NCBI GenBank assembly: GCA_029204045.2
Contig: CM055077.1
Location: 17,064,584 to 17,128,583, forward strand
From: Tillandsia leiboldiana
Taxonomy: Eukaryota > Streptophyta > Magnoliopsida > Poales > Bromeliaceae
Direction: 5' to 3'
DNA: 64,000 nucleotides
Numbering within the stretch: the first letter of the stretch is position 1; each line of letters begins with the position of its first letter. The position numbers and the translations under genes were made by a program. This document shows positions 1-12,100 of this stretch, piece by piece. The notes below the pieces were generated by a model that had not been told where the DNA came from, ran no database searches, and was given only the letters and a program-made list of their open reading frames with translations.

Positions 1-438
1 GTGGCACGCACTACGATACTTTAGAGTCGTCAAACGCATATTTCGTCAGTGCCACTGCGCTCAGAACGATGAAGCGATTTAAATCGACTACTTGGATCAT
101 CAAATTCGGACTCCAGACGGTCGATCGGCCGACGTTGGCCGAAAGGGAATTTAAGTCAGGGAGATACTATTCACAACTTAAGTTGTGGGCCCCACATCGT
201 TTTTCGCTGTTTTCGAGACGATCCGACCGTCAGATCAAAAATCGATTTACACCTTATCTACTCAATTCGACGAGACGGTCGCACTGGTGATTTCAGATTT
301 TCAAGCTCAGACCCGAATCTGTTTGTCGGGAGACAGTGTCCCAAAAACATATTGTTAATTTACTCTTTTTGATATATAAATATTCCGGAAATTATATTTT
401 AATTCAATTTTCAATTTTCAAAATTCACGGTTACTACA
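1..438 (-). repeat. Gypsy-type LTR, 5' part only (runs off the window)
   Basis: On the minus strand it begins TGTAGTAACC at 438 and carries blocks seen in the LTRs at 42.3 and 52.8 kb, such as GACCGTCTCGTCGAA and GGGCCCCACAACTTAAG. It interrupts the reading frame at 439-640, so it is an insertion. Confidence 0.75.
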
Positions 439-640
439 TGGAATGTCTCTATCTCGCTTCTCCATCGCCCCGTCAACACCCGTAATAGAGCGTGGTCAAG
501 CTGAACTCGTCTAAGGCGAGAGACATAAATAAAACCAGCATGTCGTAGGAGGTCCGCCACCCCCGGATGCTCCACCGTCCATATGTTTAGTTTACGACCA
601 TGCTCCGTAAACTCAACTTGCGCTTACCCCTATATAATAA
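439..640 (-). pseudogene. Plant mobile domain (PMD)-like fragment
   Basis: On the minus strand, an open frame of about 63 codons after a stop near 630 reads EHPGVADLLRHAGFIYVSRL, then VQLDHALLRVLTGRWRSEIE and TFH. The pattern HPG..LLR.AGF..V.RL...QLDHALL..L..RWR.E..TFH is that of the plant mobile domain found in gypsy and MULE transposons and in MAIN-like proteins. The LTR at 1-438 cuts the frame right after TFH. Family assignment is from memory of the pattern, not a search. Confidence 0.6.
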
Positions 641-827
641 ATATATTAGATTTAAATTTTATAAAAATATATAGTATGTAATTTATAAATATAGTGTGCA
701 TATATAACTGAAATTATCTCGGCTCGTAAATAGCTCAAATGGTGCCTCGCCTGGTCTGATAGAACAGATGGGTCAACTGGCTCAGGATCTTTGTGATGGT
801 CTATCTGCAAATAAAGTGTACAAACTA

Positions 828-1475
828 TTAGCCATTGATTTGAATGTTGCAAGATAACTCGAAAAATTTTAAATCTATGAGTATGCAAACATAAGTAAAC
901 AACCTAATATTATTACGTCTACAGCCTTCAGTTCTTCTATCTTGATTAATGGGACATGTACTTCTATAATGTCCATATTGTTTACAAATAGAGCAGGTAG
1001 TCCTTCGCATCCCTTCTCTCTCGTCCATGGCATTTCGAATACGTGTTAATTTGGGACAACATTTCTTTCTTCTTATAAGTGGGGCGCCAACGGTGGTCCT
1101 TGAGATCGTGGCCAACTCCTTTTGTCGGGAACAAGGTGAAATTGTGGGGCATAAGCACTACGGTAATAGTCACTTGTATACCATTCAAAACATAAACTAT
1201 GGTAGTCAATGTTCATCCGTAACTTCGATCACATTATATTGATTTTTTTCTATTGGATATCGAACTTTAATACTTAGACGATACTCATCTTTTCTTATAT
1301 CGGTCATTCTATATATTTTTCTCTCGAATTTTTTAAATGTAATGTCCATTAGGATGCCACTTAATTTCTTACAACCTCCAATATATTGTGCATTATTATC
1401 TTGCGCATCATTATTATCTTGCGCAACAAATTGTCCATTACAGTGAACACTAATAGCCACATAATTATGTGTCAT
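828..1475 (-). pseudogene. MULE-derived frame: N-terminal segment and CCHC zinc knuckle
   Basis: Minus-strand frames 1475-1206 and about 1115-828 carry an N-terminal MULE-like segment (VHCNGQFV..GCKKLSGILMDI) and a C-terminal zinc knuckle CSICKQYGHYRSTC (C-x2-C-x4-H-x4-C) preceded by basic residues. The MURA catalytic core that should lie between them is missing and the frames are offset. With the PMD-like piece at 439-640 this looks like one internally deleted MULE with N-term, knuckle and PMD in that order. Confidence 0.5.
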
Positions 1476-2185
1476 CCTAACTTCAAAAAAATATAATATT
1501 CACAAAAAAATACAAATAAAAATAAAACCATATGATAATCTCGATGGCATTTTCTCAAAACTTTTTTTTATCGAATTCAGATATATTTTGGATCTTTTAA
1601 CTCTTCAATTAAAAGATAATTTCTCTTCAGAAATTATTTCTTGAAAGAATCTAACAAAAATTTCGTAAACAAATTCGGGAGAATGATTCTTATCAAATTT
1701 TTCTTAAGATATCAATATATCGGATTTGGGTCTAATTTTCACAACCCAATACCGAACAAGAATCCGTTTTTTTTTTTAATCAATAGGCAACCCAATACTA
1801 TGCATTATTAGTTTGAGCAACAAATTATCTATTCTAATGAACACTAATATCCACGTTATTATATATCATTCTAATTTCAAAAAATAAATAATATTTTATA
1901 ATAAATATAAATAAAAATAATATCATATGATAATCTCGATTTAATTTTGCAAAATCTTTTTTTATCGAATTAGACATTACATTTTTCTTTATTGAATTTA
2001 GTATTCTCTACATTTTTTAAAAATTAAACCCTAAAACAGAAATTACAATCAAAACCCTAAAATCAAAATTACAATCCAAATTATTCATCATTCACTATTC
2101 TTCATTCATTTATTCATCATTTATATAAATAATAAAATTAAATAATTTATACAAATAATTTATCATTCAAATAATTTATTTTTAG
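1476..2185. other. AT-rich stretch without recognised gene
   Basis: AT-rich sequence with two related blocks (about 1360-1560 and 1790-1950) sharing CATATGATAATCTCGAT and ACACTAATA, suggesting an old internal duplication. No coding signal. Confidence 0.4.
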
Positions 2186-2349
2186 CTAAATAATATACAA
2201 ACTACTCAATAATAGTGAGAGAGAGAGAAAGAGAACCTGGGATGAGACAGAGTGTAACTTGACTTGTAAGGAAGGCAGAGAGAGTGAGCTCCTGAGTGGA
2301 AGGAACAGAACGCAAGGCCGGATGAGAGAGGTTGTGCGAGAAGAGGTGC

Positions 2350-2352
<3 letters not shown>

Positions 2353-2411
<59 letters not shown>
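2353..2411. repeat. (GA)n microsatellite
   Basis: About 29 uninterrupted GA units in a wider GA-rich region (2215-2445). Ser/Leu-rich open frames on the minus strand are translations of this repeat. Confidence 0.95.
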
Positions 2412-2413
<2 letters not shown>

Positions 2414-2464
2414 GTGCTGGGTGAGGTAGAGAGAGAGACTCAAGTTTGGTATAAGATGTAAACA

Positions 2465-2605
2465 GGTGAACCATTCATCATATTTTAAAAACGATGAATG
2501 ATTTACCGTTTTTAAATACTGTGAATGATTCACCACTTATGAAAGCGGTAAAATAGTTCATCGCTTTTAAATACAGTAAACCATTCACCGTATTTAAAAT
2601 AATAA
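2465..2605. repeat. Diverged palindromic unit array (GTGAATGATTCACC type)
   Basis: Units such as CTGTGAATGATTCACC and GGTAAAATAGTTCATCGC alternate with TTTTAAATAC spacers. The same architecture as 40805-40935 but AT-shifted. It lies 450 bp past the XPB stop codon. The gap 2606-3055 is the probable XPB 3' flank/UTR, with no further feature. Confidence 0.5.
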
Positions 2606-3055
2606 TATTTTATAACATTATTTATTAAAAAAAAAATCTCAAGCATTTCTCCTCACATCCGTTTTGGTGCATGTTTTTATATATATATAAATTATCAATA
2701 TGCTGATTATTTTCACTGTTTCTTATTTACCAAGACATTTTAAGTTCATATAGAGGTTTCAAGGAAATCATTTGCTAATACAAGGAAAAGAACCTCTTGA
2801 TCTCCTAACTTCAATCCATAAATGTTCTCCTGGTAAGAAAGGCAGCCAAATATAAATTTATCATACTCCAATACAAACAATTTTAGGTCAAATAGATTCT
2901 CTCAGGTACGAAACGGGACCAACGCACAAGGGACGTATCCTTCACTGCATTCAAGTACAGTAGTTAAAAAGGTTCCTTTGTGGGATCGTGTGCTCAGTTT
3001 AGCTAGGCTTTTTACCTCAGTCGCCTTCAGGGCATGCATGTTAACCTCGAGTAAA

Positions 3056-3146
3056 TTACTGGTACCGCCTTTTAAATAAGACGTGTCTCTTTGAAGGATC
3101 CTTGGGTTTACTTTTCACCTGCCCACCCTGCTTGTATTTCCCCGTG
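3056..3146 (-). CDS. XPB: XPB exon 18 (aa 738-767, stop)
   Basis: The basic C-terminal tail KPKDPSKRHVLFKRRYQ followed by TAA at 3058-3056. The acceptor is a clean TTTCTGCAG. This matches the Lys/Arg-rich end of plant XPB. Confidence 0.92.
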
Positions 3147-6100
3147 CTGCAGAAAGAAATAATAATAACAATAAACAAAAAGAAAGAGAGAAAGAAAGAA
3201 ACAGGAAGAAATTCAAGGAACACAATAGTAACAAGTAAAAGAAATAGAACAAAAATAATTCAGAGAGAGTTGGGGCAAAAATGGTTATACTTGTACTCCA
3301 TGTAGACCACTCCACTCGCCCCAGAAAGAGCACTCATCGAGCCAGTGGAGCGCCGGGCTTTTAGTAGTGCCTTTCCATCCGAATCTTCTTCCAGCTGCTC
3401 CAGACCCACCACATCATCCCCTGCATTCAGCACCTATTGATATACAAAGCAAGAAATGAAATTCTCATAATCACTCTTCCTGAATCTAGTCTAGCAAACC
3501 AGATACCATAAAGGCAAAGTTTAGAACCAAACAAGTGACTCTTTTACCTTGCCCAGCAAATCGAGTTGCTCATCAAGAGTGTAATAGCTAAGCTCGGCTC
3601 CTGAATCAGGTGGCGGCAAGCTGGTAATTACCTGATGATTCGACAAAATTCCTTCAGTAACAATAAGAAAGATCCACTCTAAAAGCCATTTGCTCACAGT
3701 ATTATTAAGTCGAAGCATGAAGAATGTCCTAGAAGTCCAAAATGGAAATAAATCAGGGGATAATCTGAATAGTTATTAAGATACGAGACATCGGAACACC
3801 AAATAAAAGTAAGCCAAATTTATTCTGAATGAGATCATGTATTGAGCATATTGAAGGATTGTAAACCCCAGGGAACAAGCCAATAAAATTGGAAAAAAAA
3901 AGATACTACCTCTACCTCCAATAGTTATGATCATAATTATTCAACCCACATAACTGACGAAAAACTATGCATGAACTATATTAGATCCTGAACGAATGAA
4001 AAAAAAAAAAAGACTAACTAGGATTTTAGAAAGTGGGGAGGCAAAAATGTTGCAGGCTGACAGAGACAATGTTGCTTCCGAGCATCTCTCGCTATCGTAA
4101 CAAAACAAGAGGATTGCCATACAATTGCCTCCATCTTTTGCCTTAGGGCATGTTTGGTTCACCAATAGTGAAGCACCGAAAGTACCACTTTCAAAAAATA
4201 ACATCTTATCGGCTATTTGGTTTGTGAAAGTGAATATAAAAGTCACTTTATAGACACCTGCAACCAATACTTGTGAAACTTAATAAAATGTCACTTTATC
4301 AAAATGAAGGCATGCCTGCAACATTCTGTGAGAGGAACAAAAACAATACAGTATTTCATATAATTTCCTTTTAACACAAACATTACACAAATGAAAGGGA
4401 AAACCCTGAAGATAACAATGAATAGTCTTTGGGCTAGAAAATGCATACCTTAAAGCTGTAACCTTGGTCAATCAGAAATTGCTGCCTTTTAGTGGAGTAG
4501 TACATCTCCTATGCCAACATAAAAAGATCAAGTTGTAACAACATGACGATAATGTCAAATAGAAAATACTACTTCACATTTAAACTGATCGAATGCTAAA
4601 TGTAGAGAAATAAGAACAAGTCCAAAGTGTTGCAAAAGATAGATATATCCAAACCTGTGTGTCAGTGGATACAAGCGAATAGAAAAAAGCATTATATTCT
4701 TCTTTCCCACCTGACATCCTATCTTGAAGGCGACCCTGAAAATTTTGTAAATACCTATAATGAAATAAAATAAAACAGAACTAAAAGGCACAGGTGCAAA
4801 TACGAATTCAAATAGTTAAAGCTACCAAAAAAGACCTTGACATTTATCAGATATCATATGATTGTTTCTTATTAAATAAATTGGAAAGGAAAGAGATCAA
4901 TATCACAGATCCAACAAACATTACACAACTTAGCAAAATATAGACAAACCTATTGGTCAACCACATTGTTAATACAGCATAAAGAGAGTATTTTCCATGT
5001 AACAATTTCAGTCAAAACTAGATGCAGTTTTGTACATATTCAACTTATCAAAGATCTAAATGCTGTGCAGACAAAGAATTATAGATCCAAGCAAGGATTA
5101 AAATGTCGTGGCACGGGGGTGTGCCGGCCGTTGCCTGGCACGATACGGCACAGGCATGCTTGTGTGTCAACGGGCACGCACAACCTCCTAGTGGCACACT
5201 TTGGCACTGTCTTATTTTAGTTTTTTCTGTCCAATAAGGCTTTAAAATATTATTTTAAAAGTTATAAAATAACATTTATAAATTTTCGCTATGTATTGAT
5301 TTGTTTTGATCTCATGTCAATAATAGTTTATTAACTTACTAGTTAATAGCTTAATATAGTAGTAGTCTTCTTTATAGGTGAAGTTAAATACAACTACAGC
5401 TCATAGAAAAAATTATTTTTTCTTTAATTTTTTATAAAAAATTGCAAGATCCACTCGTATTAATTCGATGAAAGATCATATGATGACTAAACTAAACTAG
5501 AATAAGACCCCAAGTGCACTGATAGTTTCTTTTCATTTTCAATTTTTTATAAAATATTTATGAAAAATTAAAGAAGTTTATTTTTTCTAAAAATTTTTAA
5601 AAAATTATAAAATATGTCCATAAAAATTTAATAATAAACCATACTATGAATAAATTAAGCAATAATAAAAATTGATTCACTTTTAAAATTTTTTTGATTT
5701 ATCTTTTATTTTTTAGAATTTTAAAAATTATAAAATATAAATCCGAGAAAATTAATTTTTTTAAAAAAATTTATGAAAAATTTGCAAGTTCATCCAAGAA
5801 AATTAATTTTTCTTAAATTTAAATAAGAAAATTTGTGCAATTTATTTATGAAAATTTAACACTAAATCATATGACATATACATTAAGCAAATTTAAATAT
5901 CAATTGTTTCTATTTAGTTTTTGATTTTATTAGAATTCTTATATTTCTAAATCTAATAATAAAATTTTCAAAGTTAAGAATATTTTAAATCTCGAACAAA
6001 ATACTAAATCCGTACAAAAAAATTAAAAATGAACATATAATGATTAAATCAAGTGGATATATTTTCAGATTTTTGTAAATTGTTAATAAAAATTTGTATA

Positions 6101-9100
6101 ATTTTATATTTATTTGCAAAAGAAACTTTACAAGTTAAATATATTCTAAATGTATGGAAAAAAAATTTAAGTTGTAAATTTCTTGACTTACCTAATAAGT
6201 AGATTTTCGTTTTTACTATTTCTTTACTTTTTCTTTTAAGATCGGAGTGATAAAAAAATAATAAGAGATCGAAAGGAAAAACTAAAAAAAAATTATGAGA
6301 AAATAAGGAAGAAAAAAATAGAAAGGAAGAAAAATAGAGTAAGAGATGTGAGAGGAAAGAAAAGAAAGCGCGGAATAGAAGAAAAGGTAGAAATGAAACG
6401 AAAAAAATAGATGAGAGAGGGATAAAGGTCTATGCAAGAAACTAAAAAATACAAAAAGTTGAAGTAAAAAAAAAATTAAAAACAGTGCGCCGGTGTGGGC
6501 ACGCAGCGGCACGTACCATGATACTCTCTGGGTATCGCTCTTTCTCGTTCGATACTCAGAGGGTATCGCGGCATAGGAGGGCCAAGAGAGACCCCTCCTA
6601 TACCGTGCCGCCTAATTGGTGGCACGATACGTATCGCTCCATGCCGTAAGGCACGGATGGATACTTAATTCCTTGGATCCAAGCCAAATCAAAATTATGC
6701 TTTCCGATTCTAAGGGAAAGTAACAGATTTCCTCGTCTTGATGTGTGTGGAGGGAGGGGGAGAAAGAGAGAAAAGAGTATAGAGTTGATATACTATTACG
6801 AGTATAGATGCCTTTGTACTCATAAGTCAATTTTGATGAGAAAGCTTTCAAATTGGCGATCCATACCATTAAACATTATCCACATCTTTTGAAGTAGCTA
6901 GAAATCGAATTTCATAGCTTCTTAAAATTATTATCTAAGTCCACCAAAAGGTAGATTATGTCAAAAATCATAAAATTCGGTTTCTATGAACTTCAAATAC
7001 TACTCTAAACCATGTTTAACAATATGGATCGTCTCGTACTCATAAAAGATCCCCTCTCCTTAAAATTATTATCAAGTTCATCAAAGGTAGGATATGTCAA
7101 AAAATCATAAAATTCAGTCTCTATGACTTCAAATACTTCTCTAAATCATGTTTAACAATGTGGATCGTCTTGTACTCATAAAAGATTCTCCCCAGGCACA
7201 TGCACAGACCCATTGAATGTACAAGGATACCCTTGCACATACGAAACGTAACAACAACCAATATAACCAACCATATTATACAATATAAAAGAGGCAATAC
7301 AAGTTGCAGGTTATCTAAAGCAAAAGAACAACTATTTAACTACATCAACTATCCATAATACATATCCCAAAATGCCTTGCAACTTAGTCTCTATTATATC
7401 CTTTACCACCCGAAACCTTACTAGCTCATCTCTAAAACTTCTAACCCCTATCCACTTTAGTCTAAACCAAGGATTTAAGTATCCATCGGCACGGACCGTA
7501 TCCACCGTGCCGTACCGTGCCAACAAGATACCGGCACGATACAACCCTCGTACCGATGGCACAGTTCAAAACCATTTTTTCTTAAATTTACTAAGTAATT
7601 TTCTCAATAAAGTTCAAAATATTTGATAAAGATATATAATAAGCAATTAAAAAAATTTATTGCCAAAAAAAATAAATATTTCATGCCATTATGTGTCGGC
7701 ACGCATATATTTTTTGTGACCGGTACTCATCGGCACGGTACGGCACGCACCGTGCCGTACCGTGCCGGCAAGTTTTCGGCACGACTCCGTGCCACGGCAC
7801 TTAAATCCTTGGTCTAAACATTCTAGATGCGACCCTTAGTCGCCTATCTACAAATTAGACTTTAGTTCAGTGCTCATTCGCCGAACAGATCTCTTTTTTG
7901 GCCCAATTCACTTTCAACTAGCACATACTCATCCTTTACTCAGAATTCTTCCAAATAGCATCACACGATATTCCTCACTTAAAATCTTCTCGTCGTTAAA
8001 ATCCCGTATGTTGCATTCCTCCTTCCTTAAAAAGGGCTTCGTCCGCGAAACTCAAATTTACACCTTACAAGGCGTCTACAGTTAATACGAGCATCCTCCA
8101 AGACCGAGTCCAACTTCTATAAGAAGTTTCATCTCTTGAGAGAGCTCTCGCTAATTAGTCTAGTCACACTCAAAGCTTCTATTACTGTAGCCAAAAAGGT
8201 GACACCCGCTATTAAGATCACTCATACCATCAAATTCTATGTAACCCTATTAGGTTGATCCACCATAACCCTTCAACACTTCACAATTCACAAGGGCATG
8301 AAAAGTATCCAAGGAAAACGACACTTTATTCCTCATAAACATAAATAAAAAATAACACTAGTCTCGGCATCATCCACGGCCAACAACTTCTCTACCATTC
8401 ATCCAACCATTCATCCAACCGCTTGGCTGCCGTCAAAAGGCAGATGCTCCTCAGAGGCAAAATGGGTGAAACTCTTGCGATCTACCTTGGAGTCTCGATG
8501 GAGTTGAAGCAAAAGATGAAAAAGCTAATGTGCACTCCCAAAACACTCAACATGCTGGGCCACACACTCTGCTTCGAACCGTCGGACTCTTCATATAGCA
8601 GTTATTGGCTAGTGATTATTATCGCTAAGCTATCCACAGGTTTTCGACTTAGCGCATCCGCCACCACGTTGGCTTTACTAGAATGATACGGAATAGTGAT
8701 CGTGTAGTCCTTAAGAAGCTTTAGCTACCTACGCTGCCCCAAAATTCAATTCCTTCTGCACAGAGGTACCTTAAGTGATTACGATCAATGAAAAGTTCAA
8801 AGACATTCATTAAATACATAAATGCCACCGGGCGCTGATGAGTCCAAGTGGCCTTACTGTAAACTCACAAAGTCCATACCACCTTGGGAACTCCACTTGG
8901 TGCACATCCTCTGGTAACATTTCCAATTGGTAATAACCCGACTGGAGGTTAATCAAGCAGATTGTCAGTTGAGGGAAATGGCTACTTATTCTACTCATAC
9001 GAGTCCATACACGATCTCAAGGATCACTTTCTACTTTAACAAATAAAGTCGGGCTCCCCGTGATAAAAAGCTCACACATCATATCCTTCTCTACAAGACT

Positions 9101-12100
9101 TTGAGGTGGCACCTAAGAACTATCACCAATTAAGTTAGTGCCAACCTATAGGATGCCCTCGCCACTAGCACGATCCCAAGTGCCAAGTCAATACAGACCT
9201 CGATCCTTCATTCTGTTAGTCTACAAGCCACTCCAAAGGAAACCCACTAAGGAATCCCTATACCATAGAAATATCCTCAAGTTTTGGGTTCACCCTACAC
9301 AGTGATCATCAGATACTTGGCTCAAAATCATAAAAATCGTTCCAGCAAGGAAAGGGTTCAACATCTCCCACCAACAAACCCCTCCTAAACCAACTCATAA
9401 AAAGTCACTACCCTACCATCAGTACATAGCATCTAGCGCCCCAAAACAGCCCTAGTACTACACTAGACCCCCCAACGACCTAAACCAATGTGCCAACCCA
9501 TCAACATAATCCAATCATCCACTGACACTAGGTAGGCAGAGCTATAACTAAAAGCGCCGATGGTAGAGTCGAGGATTTGGACTCGTCCTCAGTGCAGTGT
9601 GCAGTCTAACCCAAACCTAAGTAGAACACAAAAAAACCAATCTAAAACAAATGCAATGCTTCCGCAACAAACACCACCTTAACTCCAATGCCAATGATCA
9701 AAACATTACCTGCGAGGGCATCATCGGTTGTCGCTAACTCCTCTGCTTGCACTGTCAATATTGGTCCGAGCAGTGTCGGTTGAGACCTCTCTGGCTGGCA
9801 TGAAGCAAAAGGGCGCTCAATCGTGGTGGTAGCAAGTGGGACCCTTGTACCTTACCCCAGCGTCAATGAGGCCAACGCCAAGGATGGGACCAAATGTAGA
9901 TTTTTCAGACAATTTGCTTTCAAGTGACCCAACTGACCACATCAGAAATATCGTCTTCTACACTTCGTGCATTGAGGCAGTCGGTGGGACCCTCCATAAA
10001 TCACGCATCTCCTTGAAGTCCGCAATGCATAAGACCCGCAGGATCTAGTTCGTGAACATAGGCGCTTCAGGGGTTTTGCAAAACTCCAAGCCTCTCATCG
10101 CTCGCTTCTTCCCCTTCTCATGATCCATAACTTGTCTTACCCCCTCAACACGTCCCACGCTAGCTATAGGAATAGACAATTGAAGTGGATTATACAAGCT
10201 TGCCGCTATAGCCCCTACTGTTGTATTTCGAGTGGACATAGGTAGCGGAGCCTGATTTTGTCCAATTTGTTCCCTAACAATATGGCGGTTCACCAACTCT
10301 AAAAGTTCTTCGATGCGATCTCCCTGTCGTCGTGTATGTTCAACCAGTTTCTCAGCTACACCGATTAGTGCAACTACTTATTCAGAAGCCGATAGACCTC
10401 ATTGGCTCCTGACGATTCAGAAGCTTCAAGTCGGGCCATGGGAGATCCCGTCGTTCGTCGTCCACGAGGCACCATCTTGACTACTCGAAATAGAACAACA
10501 ATGGCCATTCAACGACCCTAGCAAACAATCAAATCAATTCAACCGAACACAACAAAAGGCTCGACTCAACTAAGCGAAAGTCATGGAAGGATACTCCTAC
10601 TCCACCTTTGACATCATGTTGTCCTACTCGAAATGGAATAACAATGGTCATTCAACGACCCTAGCAAACAATCAAATCAATTCAACCGAACACAACAAAA
10701 AGCTCGACTCAACTAAGCGAAAGTCATAGAAGGATACTCCTACTCCACCTTTGACATCATGTTGTCTGCAAACCAACATAATTGCCAGAAATGGAGTAGT
10801 TGCAACACCTTCAATTCACCTCCAATATACTATTGGAGACACAATCTCGACACAATCAGTTACTTTCGCCGTAATTCACATCCACTCACATTCCTAAATT
10901 GTTATGGTTGCCAACAGTCTAGGGATTCCTAAGTCCATCTAGTGACATTTCCTAAGTTTCGATACCAACTTAATCTTTCACGCCCTGCGCCACAACGGAA
11001 GCCTTCCCACCCATGTGCACAAGCCCACCATATGTACAAGGATAACCTCGCACATACGAAGCATCCCAACAACCACTATAAATATTATACAATATAAAAG
11101 AGGCAATACAAGTCATGGGTATCTAAAAACAAGAGAACAACTATTTAACTACATCAACTATCCATATTACATATCCCAAAATGCATTGTTAGAGTTTTCC
11201 CTATTATATATCCTTTACCACCCGAAATCTCACTAGCTCACACGTTATTCCTCATATAAAATCTGCTCATTGTTAAGATCACCTCTTTCTCTCTCTGCAT
11301 GCGTGCATGCGTGTGTGTAGCTTCAGTTCAAGTCCCATCCCTTTAGGTTTAGAATTTCACAAAGCAATCTTGATCGAGCCGTTTCGAATTATTTAGCTGA
11401 GACTAAGTATAATGGATTAACATGATTAACGTATGTCTTCCTCTATAACATATGTCTTCCTCTATAATATTCTCTACACATAAATTTTCAAAAGAAATTG
11501 ATATACTAAGGTCAACATGATAATGATTATCAATCTATGTTTCCTCTACTATTCTCTACATTATGGGAATTTTAAGAGAATTCAATATAATTTAAGTCTA
11601 GAATATAAATACACTTGAGATGATTTTTTGAAAAATCAATATAAACTCAAAATAGTGTATTCTTTTATATAACAAGAGTCCGGCTATGATGCTTTTAAAA
11701 CAACCAAGCACTTGGTGCTTGCAAGTTTTTCACCGTTAGATTTATCCCTTTGACAATTCCACCCTTTAGATCATACTATTCCACCAACCACCCACTAAAC
11801 CCTAGGGGACCACTATCATCCTAACCACGCATCTCTTCATCAAAAGACTAAAAACCCACAAATACCGATAACTTGGTACTTTTAAAAGCATAGGGGCTCA
11901 ATTCATATAACAAAGTACATAAGTAACTAACTTGAGCTCCACTACCAATAACTTGGTACTTTTAAAAGCGTAGTGGCTCAATTCATATAACAAAGTACAT
12001 AAGTAACTAGCTTGAGCTCCACTCATCTCCCAACAAAAAGGGATACTACTATCAAAGAGAGTTACAAGAATCCAAAAGAACTTTAATCATTTGGAACAAT

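Larger units (their letters stand above)
7191..11282 (-). mobile_element. Degenerate Ty3-gypsy element (minus strand)
   Basis: The 3' LTR is 8015 down to about 7191 and starts TGCAACATACGGG after a polypurine tract (TTTCGCGGACGAAG..AAGGAAGGAGG, 8016-8052). The 5' LTR is about 11282-10976, shorter, lacking the middle present in the other copy. A primer-site-like TTGGTATCGAAAC follows near 10965. The interior encodes a reverse transcriptase scrap (8998-8810, NLQSGYYQLEMLPEDV and FTVRPLGL) and gag-like debris near 10296-10045. Much of pol is missing and frames are broken. Confidence 0.8.

Noticed and set aside
2186..2536. Ser/Leu-rich open frames on the minus strand
   Set aside because: They translate a (GA)n microsatellite and its flanks; no conserved sequence.
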